A DNA stretch of 5,106 bases. It comes from Flavobacteriales bacterium UBA5933 (GTDB lineage: Bacteria; Bacteroidota; Bacteroidia; Flavobacteriales; Weeksellaceae). The stretch covers positions 1 to 5,106 of the forward strand of contig DJDD01000133.1 of NCBI GenBank assembly GCA_002430925.1, in the 5' to 3' direction. The notes beneath the pieces are model-generated. The model searched no databases and was not told the DNA's origin. It saw only the letters and a list, made by a program, of their open reading frames with translations. This document shows, in pieces, positions 1 to 5,106 of this stretch; the first letter of the stretch is position 1, and the number at the start of each line of letters is the position of its first letter. Made by a program: the position numbers and the translations under genes.

Positions 1-1
1 A

Positions 2-410
2 ATGAAAAAAATTATTTTTATTGGGCAGTATTATTCTACTGTTTAATGCATGTTCTACAAATAAGCATAATATAAATGCTGAATCATCTCAAAAAGAAAA
101 GTCATTAAAATTTGAACCTAATGATGATGGAGAATATGATATTATCGTTTTAGATCCTCAATATGATGTTTATCTAAAATCTATTGCATTACCAAAAGAC
201 TTTTATACTGAGCAGTATTATAAACAACGTAACCGATTATATGTAACAATATGGAATCAAAGACATATGCAACCTTTTAATTATGATCCTAATTTATATG
301 CAGTAAGTATAGACTTGGATCCTAGAATAGATTATGGTTATAGTTTTGAATATAAGTTATTTAACTTTTTTAAATTTATAGAATACAAATATCATGTAAG
401 AATTAGATAA
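2..410 (+). CDS. Small lipoprotein, DUF6146-like, with signal peptide out of frame
   Basis: Probable membrane-anchored lipoprotein of unknown function. Seen: the long frame from about position 6 to the TAA at 408-410 encodes a hydrophobic stretch ending LLFNAC, a relaxed lipobox, then a polar body. The ATG at 2-4 is in another frame and stops after 14 codons; removing one A from the A7 tract at 5-11 would give MKKLFLLGSIILLFNAC, a textbook lipoprotein signal of 17 residues including the Cys, and a 135-residue protein. In that numbering the body has a YDIIVLDP segment at 45-52, NRLYVTIWNQR at 77-87 and IDYGYSFEYKLFNFF at 109-123, the pattern I remember for DUF6146 proteins of Flavobacteriia (recalled, not searched). 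No acidic surface-export signal follows the Cys, so it is probably periplasm-facing. Alternatives: TTG at 21 as start (129 residues, signal lacking its basic N-terminus), a phase-variable or broken gene, or a sequencing error. Confidence 0.68.
5..11 (+). repeat. A7 homopolymer at the start of the lipoprotein gene
   Basis: Seven consecutive A bases directly follow the ATG at 2-4. With seven A the ATG frame ends at a TAA after 14 codons; with six A it runs into the lipoprotein frame. The ATG overlaps a TGA at 3-5 (ATGA), and that TGA closes the lipoprotein frame upstream, so no earlier in-frame start is possible. The tract is therefore the single place where the frame is decided. Confidence 0.7.
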
Positions 411-417
411 ATACCTC

Positions 418-425
418 TATTTTTG
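418..425 (+). promoter_or_regulatory. Bacteroidota -7 promoter element upstream of the 132-residue gene
   Basis: TATTTTTG is an exact match to the Bacteroidota -7 consensus TAnnTTTG. It lies between the stop of the lipoprotein gene at 410 and the ATG at 447, which predicts a transcription start near 430-433 and a leader of about 15 A/T-rich bases without a Shine-Dalgarno sequence. No clear TTG -33 element is visible about 20 bases upstream, which lowers confidence; T/A-rich matches also arise by chance in DNA of this composition. Confidence 0.5.
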
Positions 426-446
426 CAAACTAATTTTTTTAATAAA

Positions 447-845
447 ATGAACGATTTTTCGACTAAAATATATAATCAAATTATTGAAGCAATCCCTTCT
501 TTAGAAGATTTAAATAATAAGAATACAGAATTACTAGAATTTCATATACAAAATGAATATAATGCAGAGATTGGAGATTTTTTTATCCAAACTTCTGAAG
601 AAAATGAAATCTGGATAAAAACATCTCATTCGTACACAACATATAAAGTTGATTCTGTTGAAGAACTATTATATATTTTAGAAGGTTTATTTTTTAATGA
701 ATTATTTTGGGTTGTTAGTTATGAAGATAATGATTGGGATGATACTTTCTTAGTTTTAAAAGATCAAGAAATTAAAACTGAAGAAGGTATTTCTTATAAA
801 GTTTTATCTTGGAATGGTAAAGATGACCGTTTTATAACTGCCTAA
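447..845 (+). CDS. Acidic soluble protein of unknown function, 132 residues
   Basis: I do not recognise this protein. The ATG at 447-449 (MNDFSTKIYNQI...) is chosen over an in-frame TTG at 423 because the TTG lies inside the promoter-like TATTTTTG. The product is rich in Glu and Asp, has no signal peptide or membrane segment, and reads as a single alpha/beta domain. An N-terminal helix (about 1-40) is followed by a strand-rich part with DFFIQTSEENEIWIKTSHSY (about 45-64), a helical segment VEELLYILEGLFFNELFWVV (about 71-90), an acidic YEDNDWDDTF turn (92-101) and a C-terminal strand pair ending SWNGKDDRFITA. It is likely cytoplasmic. It lies 34 bases before prfB and 36 after the lipoprotein, on the same strand; each gap holds a promoter-like element, so it may be transcribed alone. 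Its overall look recalls small immunity or SMI1/KNR4-like proteins, but no diagnostic motif supports that and I do not assign it. Confidence 0.75.
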   Translation: MNDFSTKIYNQIIEAIPSLEDLNNKNTELLEFHIQNEYNAEIGDFFIQTSEENEIWIKTSHSYTTYKVDSVEELLYILEGLFFNELFWVVSYEDNDWDDTFLVLKDQEIKTEEGISYKVLSWNGKDDRFITA

Positions 846-866
846 TATTTTTAACTTCTAATTTTA

Positions 867-874
867 TACATTTG
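867..874 (+). promoter_or_regulatory. Bacteroidota -7 promoter element just before prfB
   Basis: TACATTTG matches TAnnTTTG exactly and ends five bases before the A of the prfB ATG at 880. The usual distance from this element to the transcription start (about 5-8 bases) would place the start at or within two bases of the ATG, predicting a leaderless or nearly leaderless prfB mRNA. A -33 TTG is not evident in 840-850, so this is a consensus match and not proof of a promoter. Confidence 0.45.
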
Positions 875-879
875 TATTT

Positions 880-1980
880 ATGTTTAATAACGAATTACTA
901 AAAGACATCCAAAAACGCACACAAGAATTGTACGAATACCTGGAAATTGAACAAAAAGAAATTGAGGTTCAGAATGAAGAAGAACATGCCGCATCTCCAG
1001 AATTTTGGAATAATCCGAAAGAAGCTGAAAACTTCATGAAAATTCTTCGAGGTAAGAAAAAATGGATTGATGAATACCAAACAATTGCAAATGCTGTAAA
1101 TGATGTTGAAGTCTTAGCTGAATTTAATCGCGAAGGTGAAGTAACTGATGAAGAAGTACAAGAACAATACAATATTGTGGCTAAACTTTTAGAAGATATC
1201 GAATTCAAAAATATGCTTTCTGAAGAAGGTGATAATCTAGGAGCTGTACTTCAAATAACTGCTGGAGCTGGAGGAACTGAATCTTGTGATTGGGCGTCTA
1301 TGCTTATGCGTATGTACCTAATGTGGGCAGAAAAAAATGGATACAAAGTAAAAGAATTAAACTACCAAGCTGGTGATGTTGCTGGTGTAAAAACCGTGAC
1401 ATTAGAAATTGAAGGTGAGTTTGCTTTTGGGTACTTAAAAGGTGAAAATGGTGTGCATCGATTGGTTCGTATTTCTCCCTTCGATAGTAATGCTAAAAGA
1501 CACACAAGCTTTGTTTCTGTATACGTCTCTCCTATTGTGGACGATACAATAGAAATTGAAATAAATCCTGCAGATATTGAATTACAAACTTCTCGTTCTG
1601 GTGGAGCTGGAGGACAAAATGTAAATAAAGTTGAAACAAAAGTTCAGTTAACTCACAAACCTACAGGAATTGTAGTTGTTTGTCAAGTAGAACGTTCTCA
1701 GTTAGCTAACCGTGAACGAGCTATGGAAATGTTAAAATCTGAATTATATAAAATAGAGTTAGACAAAAAAATGGCTGCTCGAAATGAAATTGAGGCAAAC
1801 AAAATGAAAATTGAATGGGGTTCTCAAATTCGTAATTATGTAATGCATCCCTACAAATTAGTAAAAGATGTAAGAACAGCACACGAAACAGGTAATGTAG
1901 ATGCTGTAATGAACGGAGAAATAGATGATTTCTTAAAAGCTTTCTTAATGTTAATGGGACAAAAAGAAACAAAAAAATAA
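880..1980 (+). CDS. prfB: Peptide chain release factor 2 (RF2)
   Basis: Cytoplasmic class I release factor that recognises UGA and UAA in the ribosomal A site and triggers peptidyl-tRNA hydrolysis. All diagnostic parts are present in 366 residues, the normal RF2 length. An N-terminal helical domain (about 1-110) includes the conserved PEFWNNPKEAE (40-50). The stop-codon recognition tripeptide SPF is at 199-201 within RLVRISPFDSNAKRHTS. The catalytic GGQ is at 244-246 within SGGAGGQNVNK, whose Gln is the usual PrmC methylation target. The conserved tail includes IRNYVMHPYKLVKDVRT (317-333). SPF rather than PxT separates it from RF1. The residue matching E. coli position 246 is Ser (240). The ATG at 880 aligns with family N-termini. 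The gene is a single frame: the place where many bacteria carry the CUU-UGA-C frameshift site reads TAC CTG GAA here (937-945), so frameshift autoregulation is absent. It precedes trkA by 22 bases. The window's genes ending in TAA can be served by RF1 or RF2. Confidence 0.98.
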   Translation: MFNNELLKDIQKRTQELYEYLEIEQKEIEVQNEEEHAASPEFWNNPKEAENFMKILRGKKKWIDEYQTIANAVNDVEVLAEFNREGEVTDEEVQEQYNIVAKLLEDIEFKNMLSEEGDNLGAVLQITAGAGGTESCDWASMLMRMYLMWAEKNGYKVKELNYQAGDVAGVKTVTLEIEGEFAFGYLKGENGVHRLVRISPFDSNAKRHTSFVSVYVSPIVDDTIEIEINPADIELQTSRSGGAGGQNVNKVETKVQLTHKPTGIVVVCQVERSQLANRERAMEMLKSELYKIELDKKMAARNEIEANKMKIEWGSQIRNYVMHPYKLVKDVRTAHETGNVDAVMNGEIDDFLKAFLMLMGQKETKK

Positions 1981-2002
1981 GTAAATCTGAAAAATAATCT
2001 TC

Positions 2003-3370
2003 ATGAAAATTATTATTGGTGGTGTTGGTGAAGTTGGTTTTCATTTAGCCAAATTACTCTCTAATGAAATGAATGACATTGTCATTATGGATATGGATAA
2101 AGATAAATTAGCTCTTATCGAAAATTCATTAGACGTAATGGCTTATCGTGGTGACATAACTTCTTTCAAAGCTTTGAGAGAAGTTGGAGCACATAATGCG
2201 GATATGTTTATATCTGTAACCCATTTACAAAATACAAATATAACAAGTGCATCCATTGCAAAAGATATGGGAGCTAAAAGAACTTTAGCTCGTATTTCTA
2301 ATCCTGAATTTTTATACAAAGAAAATCAATTTTGGATTGATAAAATGGGAATTGATGCATTAATTAGTCCTGAAAAACTTGCTGCTGACGAAATATATTC
2401 ATTAGTTCAGCAATCTGCATTTAATGCTATGCACCCTTTTGCAAATGGTCAATTATTTTTAGTAGGTACTGTACTAGATGAAGATTGTAGAATATTAGAC
2501 AAACGATTCAAGGATATGTATTTAACAACAAAAGGTGGGAAAGAAAACCTTTTTACTCCAATTGCTATTATTAGAAGTAATGATAAAGGTGAATACGAAA
2601 CTATTATACCTGAAGATAATACAGATTTCAGAATAAATGATCATGTTTATTTTATCGTTAAAAAAACAGGAATTTTAGAGATTTATAAAATACTCGGAAA
2701 AAAACAAGAATATTTCAAAAATATAATTGTTTTAGGTGGAGGAAGTATTGGAGTAAAAACCTCTAAAATCTTAAAAGAAAATAAACATAATGTCAAATTA
2801 ATTGAAATTGACAGAAGTAAAGCTTTTGATTTAGCTGATGAATTAAATAATATCCTAATTATTAATGGTGATGGTCGTGATGGTGAATTATTAATTGAAG
2901 AAGGTATATCCGATTCTGATGCATTTATTGCGGTTACAGGGAGTTCTGAAACGAATATCATGTCTTGTTTATTAGCAAAATCAAGAGGAGTAAAAAAGAC
3001 AATTGCATTAGTAGAAAACATCGACTATATACATCTTAGTCAAGAAGTTGGAATTAATGCTTTTATCAATAAAAAATTACTAACGGCTGATAGTATTTTC
3101 CGTTACATACGTCAAGGTTCTGTAATAGATGTAACAGGAATATCAGATTTAGATGCTGAGGTTCTTGAATTTAAAATACATGATAATTCACAAATTGCAA
3201 ACAAAAAAGTTAGTGATTTCCCATTTAGTGACGGAACCATAATTGCTGGAATTGTAAGAAAAAATGAAGGTTTTATACCAACATTAGATTTTGAAATACA
3301 ACCAAACGATCATGTTGTTGTATTTACAAAAGCTAATTTAATTTCTAAGGTCACTAAATATTTCAAATAA
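2003..3370 (+). CDS. trkA: Trk system potassium uptake protein TrkA
   Basis: Cytoplasmic, peripheral membrane regulatory subunit of the Trk K+ transporter. It binds NAD(H) and adenine nucleotides and gates TrkH. The protein has 455 residues, close to the 458 of E. coli TrkA, with the expected duplicated architecture. The first Rossmann (RCK N) domain starts at residue 1 with GGVGEVG (6-12) and an acidic strand end IVIMDMD (26-32). A first TrkA-C domain covers about 145-225. A second Rossmann domain begins with IIVLGGGSIG (241-250) and has KLIEID (265-270) as its acidic end. A second TrkA-C domain covers about 380-455. Both glycine-rich loops are intact, so both halves should bind nucleotide. 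The ATG at 2003 puts the first strand immediately at the N-terminus, as in the family. It follows prfB by 22 bases with no recognisable promoter between, and its TAA shares a base with the trkH ATG, so co-expression with trkH is expected. Confidence 0.96.
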   Translation: MKIIIGGVGEVGFHLAKLLSNEMNDIVIMDMDKDKLALIENSLDVMAYRGDITSFKALREVGAHNADMFISVTHLQNTNITSASIAKDMGAKRTLARISNPEFLYKENQFWIDKMGIDALISPEKLAADEIYSLVQQSAFNAMHPFANGQLFLVGTVLDEDCRILDKRFKDMYLTTKGGKENLFTPIAIIRSNDKGEYETIIPEDNTDFRINDHVYFIVKKTGILEIYKILGKKQEYFKNIIVLGGGSIGVKTSKILKENKHNVKLIEIDRSKAFDLADELNNILIINGDGRDGELLIEEGISDSDAFIAVTGSSETNIMSCLLAKSRGVKKTIALVENIDYIHLSQEVGINAFINKKLLTADSIFRYIRQGSVIDVTGISDLDAEVLEFKIHDNSQIANKKVSDFPFSDGTIIAGIVRKNEGFIPTLDFEIQPNDHVVVFTKANLISKVTKYFK

Positions 3371-3372
3371 TG
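3368..3372 (+). promoter_or_regulatory. TAATG stop-start overlap between trkA and trkH
   Basis: The TAA stop of trkA (3368-3370) and the ATG of trkH (3370-3372) share one base. With no Shine-Dalgarno sequence upstream, termination-reinitiation by the same ribosome is the likely way trkH is translated, tying the membrane subunit to its regulator. There is no alternative in-frame ATG close by that would fit the conserved N-terminus better. Confidence 0.75.
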
Positions 3373-4911
3373 AAATCTCTTAATTTTAAAGTTATTCTTA
3401 ACCTTTCAGGAGTTTTATTATTACTCAATGCATTATTTATGCTTATAGCAACATGTGTAAGTATTTATTTTGGTGATCATCTCTCCTATTCATTCTTTTT
3501 TTCTGGTTGTTTAGTCGGTATTGGTGGATTATTGATGGTTTACTTTACAAAAGACGGACGAAAACATATTAGCAAGCGGGAAGGTTATATTGTTGTATGT
3601 GTTGGCTGGCTTTTTCTTATTCTTTCCGGCTGTCTTCCTTATGTTTCTTCTCTATTCTTCCTCCCCAATGATCATATTATCTCTCAAAATTTCAGTGTTG
3701 TAAATATTATTTACGAAACCGTTTCTGGATATACAGCAACAGGAACATCTATCTACGATAATGTAGAAAGCTTGCCTAAAAGTATTTTATTTTGGCGAAG
3801 TACAACCAATTGGATTGGAGGAATGGGAATTATTGTACTTACAATCGCTATTCTCCCCTTTTTAGGAATTGGTGGACGACAATTATTTATGGCAGAAGCT
3901 CCTGGAATACATACAGATAAAATACATCCAAGAATTACAGAAACAGCAAAAAATTTATGGCTAGTTTATCTAGGTTTAACCTTATTTTTTGCAACTCTAC
4001 TTTATTTTGGAGGAATGAATTTATTCGATGCAACAAACCATGCGATGAGTGTGATAGCAACTGCAGGTTTTTCTACAAAAAACGAAGGTGTAATGTATTG
4101 GAATAACAATATTTTTATTCAATACGTTTTCATTTTTATGATGTTTTTAGGAGGAACTAACTTTGCTCTTATCTATTTAATGATAAAAGGTCAATTTAAA
4201 AAAATATGGAACAATGAAGAATTTAGATGGTGGGTTGGATTAATTCTAATAACAACTTTCATTATCTTTCTAGCTCTTTTTTATATTATATATCCTAATT
4301 ATTCAATAGAAACGTATTCATGGACAAATCTTGAACATTCTTTTCGAAATTCATTATTTCATGTCGTTTCTATATCTTCTACCACAGCTTTAGCAATGGA
4401 AGATTACACCAATTGGTTAAGTGTTACAACACTCATTTTCTTTGCTTTATTTTTTATTGGTGGTTCAGCTGGCTCAACATCCGGAGGAATAACAGTCATA
4501 AGACACGTCATTTTATTAAAAAATAGTTGGGTAGAATTTAAACGAATTTTACATCCAAATGCTATCATTCCTGTAAGATACAATAAACGATCTTTGCATC
4601 AATCGATAGTATTCCATGTTATGGCATTTTTTGTTATGTACATGATTATTTGGATTATAAGTTCTATTCTTTTTGGATTATTGAATTATGGTGTAACAAT
4701 GAGTTTTCAAAATATCCTTACATCACTTACCATAACAGCATCTACTCTTGGAAATATTGGTCCAGGAATTGGAGAATTTGGTCCAGGAACATCTATGAAT
4801 GCTTTATCAGATGGTGCAAAATTATTATGCAGTTTTTTAATGGTTTTAGGTCGATTAGAATTATTTACAATATTAATTTTATTTACCCCTGCTTTTTGGA
4901 GAAATACATAA
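3370..4911 (+). CDS. trkH: Trk system potassium uptake membrane protein TrkH
   Basis: Inner-membrane K+-translocating subunit partnered with TrkA. Its 513 residues are somewhat longer than the 483 of E. coli TrkH. It shows the SKT fold: two N-terminal membrane segments (about 11-33 and 40-60) and four M1-P-M2 repeats. Pore loops are visible at YTATGTS (Gly125), VIATAGFST (Gly233), SISSTTALAMEDY (Ala340) and TLGNIGPG (Gly464). Other family hallmarks are WIGGMGIIVLTIAILP (148-163), the intramembrane gate region GGSAGSTSGGI (364-374) and the C-terminal GRLELFTILILFTPAFW (494-510). The frame is intact to its TAA, so the C-terminus is complete. The odd point is the third filter position, where Ala (codon GCT, 4387-4389) stands in place of the nearly universal Gly. 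Function as a K+ transporter or channel is family knowledge; altered selectivity is only inferred. The start overlaps the trkA stop as TAATG, suggesting translational coupling. Confidence 0.96.
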   Translation: MKSLNFKVILNLSGVLLLLNALFMLIATCVSIYFGDHLSYSFFFSGCLVGIGGLLMVYFTKDGRKHISKREGYIVVCVGWLFLILSGCLPYVSSLFFLPNDHIISQNFSVVNIIYETVSGYTATGTSIYDNVESLPKSILFWRSTTNWIGGMGIIVLTIAILPFLGIGGRQLFMAEAPGIHTDKIHPRITETAKNLWLVYLGLTLFFATLLYFGGMNLFDATNHAMSVIATAGFSTKNEGVMYWNNNIFIQYVFIFMMFLGGTNFALIYLMIKGQFKKIWNNEEFRWWVGLILITTFIIFLALFYIIYPNYSIETYSWTNLEHSFRNSLFHVVSISSTTALAMEDYTNWLSVTTLIFFALFFIGGSAGSTSGGITVIRHVILLKNSWVEFKRILHPNAIIPVRYNKRSLHQSIVFHVMAFFVMYMIIWIISSILFGLLNYGVTMSFQNILTSLTITASTLGNIGPGIGEFGPGTSMNALSDGAKLLCSFLMVLGRLELFTILILFTPAFWRNT

Positions 4912-4929
4912 TTATTACTAATATATTTT

Positions 4930-5030
4930 GGGCGTTCGGGCGGGCTTTACGTTGCAATCTTTTACAAACCAACTTTGGCTACGCTCAGCCATCAGTTTGT
5001 AAAAGGATTTCCACTTCAATCCCTAACGCT
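4930..5030. repeat. Imperfect inverted repeat, REP-like intergenic element after trkH
   Basis: About 100 bases, far richer in G and C than the surroundings, that fold into one long structure. The outer stem GCGTTcGGG (4932-4940) pairs with CCCtAACGC (5021-5029), giving eight pairs with one mismatch. Next comes an asymmetric internal loop (about 4941-4955 and 5010-5020). A stem of 14 pairs with one bulged G follows: AATCTTTTACAAAC (4956-4969) with 4995-5009. At the tip is a small hairpin TGGCT/AGCCA (4976-4980 and 4987-4991) with a six-base loop. No good open frame belongs to it and no U-run follows, so it is not a canonical terminator, although it could stop or stabilise trkH mRNA. Its layout, GGGCGTT at one end and AACGC at the other with a variable hairpin between, resembles an intergenic repeat I recall as frequent in flavobacterial genomes; this is from memory. 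A structured RNA such as a Flavo-1-type motif is an untested alternative. Confidence 0.72.
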
Positions 5031-5042
5031 AAATCTATATTT

Positions 5043-5106
5043 CTATAAATCTAGAGTAAATTCACTTGTCAAAAAATTAAAAAACGATTTTTGATTATCT
5101 TCAAAA
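5043..5106 (-). CDS. Possible C-terminal end of a minus-strand gene (partial)
   Basis: Reading leftwards from the window edge, one minus-strand frame is open for 20 codons and ends in TAG (complement of 5043-5045). It encodes a tail beginning FEDNQKSFF and ending TSEFTLDL. The other two minus frames hit TGA within the first 36 bases. The residue mix is reasonable for a soluble C-terminus. However, 20 codons can stay open by chance, and the TAG stop differs from the TAA used by all other genes here. If real, the gene is convergent with trkH and the inverted repeat lies between two 3' ends. No family can be assigned. Confidence 0.25.
   Translation of the reverse strand, partial: FEDNQKSFFNFLTSEFTLDL

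Larger units (their letters stand above)
4912..5106. other. Region downstream of trkH without a complete gene
   Basis: This 195-base stretch contains the inverted repeat at 4930-5030, a direct repeat of eight bases (TAAATCTA at 5030-5037 and 5046-5053) and an A/T-only weak inverted repeat TCAAAAA/TTTTTGA (5069-5075 and 5088-5094). The last could be a weak terminator-like hairpin, but its stem is nearly all A-T pairs. I see no tRNA, no plus-strand gene start and no TAnnTTTG element. Confidence 0.6.

Noticed and set aside
423..446. TTG at 423 as the start of the 132-residue protein (140 residues)
   Set aside because: This TTG is part of the TATTTTTG promoter element and an ATG follows in frame at 447, so the longer form would begin upstream of its own predicted transcription start.
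898..1208. Minus-strand open frames opposite the start of prfB
   Set aside because: They lie fully antisense to the well-conserved RF2 N-terminal domain, and the Phe- or Ser-rich products are typical shadows of Glu/Lys-rich coding sequence.
1721..2044. Minus-strand open frame across the prfB-trkA junction
   Set aside because: It is antisense to the conserved RF2 C-terminus and the first Rossmann strand of TrkA; the low-complexity Leu/Phe product has no recognisable features.
2683..3021. Minus-strand open frame inside trkA
   Set aside because: It is fully antisense to the second Rossmann domain of TrkA, which is clearly the real product.
880..4911. A new defence or mobile system in this window
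   Set aside because: There is no nuclease, transposase, recombinase, CRISPR array, toxin-antitoxin pair or composition shift between the genes; prfB, trkA and trkH are core housekeeping genes.
4650..5048. Plus-strand frame overlapping the end of trkH and the inverted repeat
   Set aside because: It runs in another frame through the conserved TrkH pore loop 4 and C-terminus; the Ile/Tyr/Asn-rich translation is an out-of-frame shadow that continues through the repeat by chance.
5030..5053. Direct repeat TAAATCTA (two copies, 16 bases apart) as a target-site duplication or operator
   Set aside because: The copies do not flank the inverted repeat but both lie on its right side, and eight-base A/T-rich matches are expected by chance here.
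5069..5094. TCAAAAA/TTTTTGA inverted repeat as an intrinsic terminator
   Set aside because: The stem is almost entirely A-T with a 12-base loop and no G/C-rich core, so stability would be poor; it may also lie inside the possible minus-strand coding tail.

Overview
The window is AT-rich, its genes all end in TAA, and it contains two copies of the Bacteroidota -7 promoter element TAnnTTTG. None of the starts has an evident Shine-Dalgarno sequence. These traits, together with a first gene that resembles a lipoprotein family I recall from flavobacteria, point to Bacteroidota, class Flavobacteriia, probably Flavobacteriaceae. The genus cannot be fixed from what is here.

Layout, left to right, all on the + strand. 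(1) Positions 2-410 hold a small lipoprotein resembling the DUF6146 family, whose signal peptide is put out of frame by one A in a seven-A tract right after the ATG. (2) Positions 447-845 hold a 132-residue acidic soluble protein that I do not recognise, preceded by a promoter-like element. (3) Positions 880-1980 hold prfB (release factor 2) as one uninterrupted frame without the programmed frameshift site, preceded by a -7 element so close to the ATG that the transcript may be leaderless. (4) Positions 2003-3370 and 3370-4911 hold trkA and trkH, the regulatory and membrane subunits of a Trk potassium uptake system, overlapping by one base (TAATG). (5) Positions 4912-5106 hold no complete gene. 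They carry a G/C-rich imperfect inverted repeat of about 100 bases and, at the right edge, what may be the last 20 codons of a gene on the minus strand.

TrkA and TrkH form one functional unit: TrkA is a cytoplasmic nucleotide-binding ring that gates the TrkH pore. With only 22 bases between prfB and trkA and no recognisable promoter in them, prfB-trkA-trkH is probably one transcript, although no functional link between translation termination and K+ uptake is implied. The inverted repeat marks the 3' end of this operon.

Most of the window is ordinary core genome. I do not see a new multi-gene system. The points that deserve a second look are the TrkH selectivity filter, where the third pore loop has Ala where the family has Gly; the palindromic repeat after trkH; the A-tract frame disruption in the lipoprotein; and the two short-leader or leaderless promoter arrangements.
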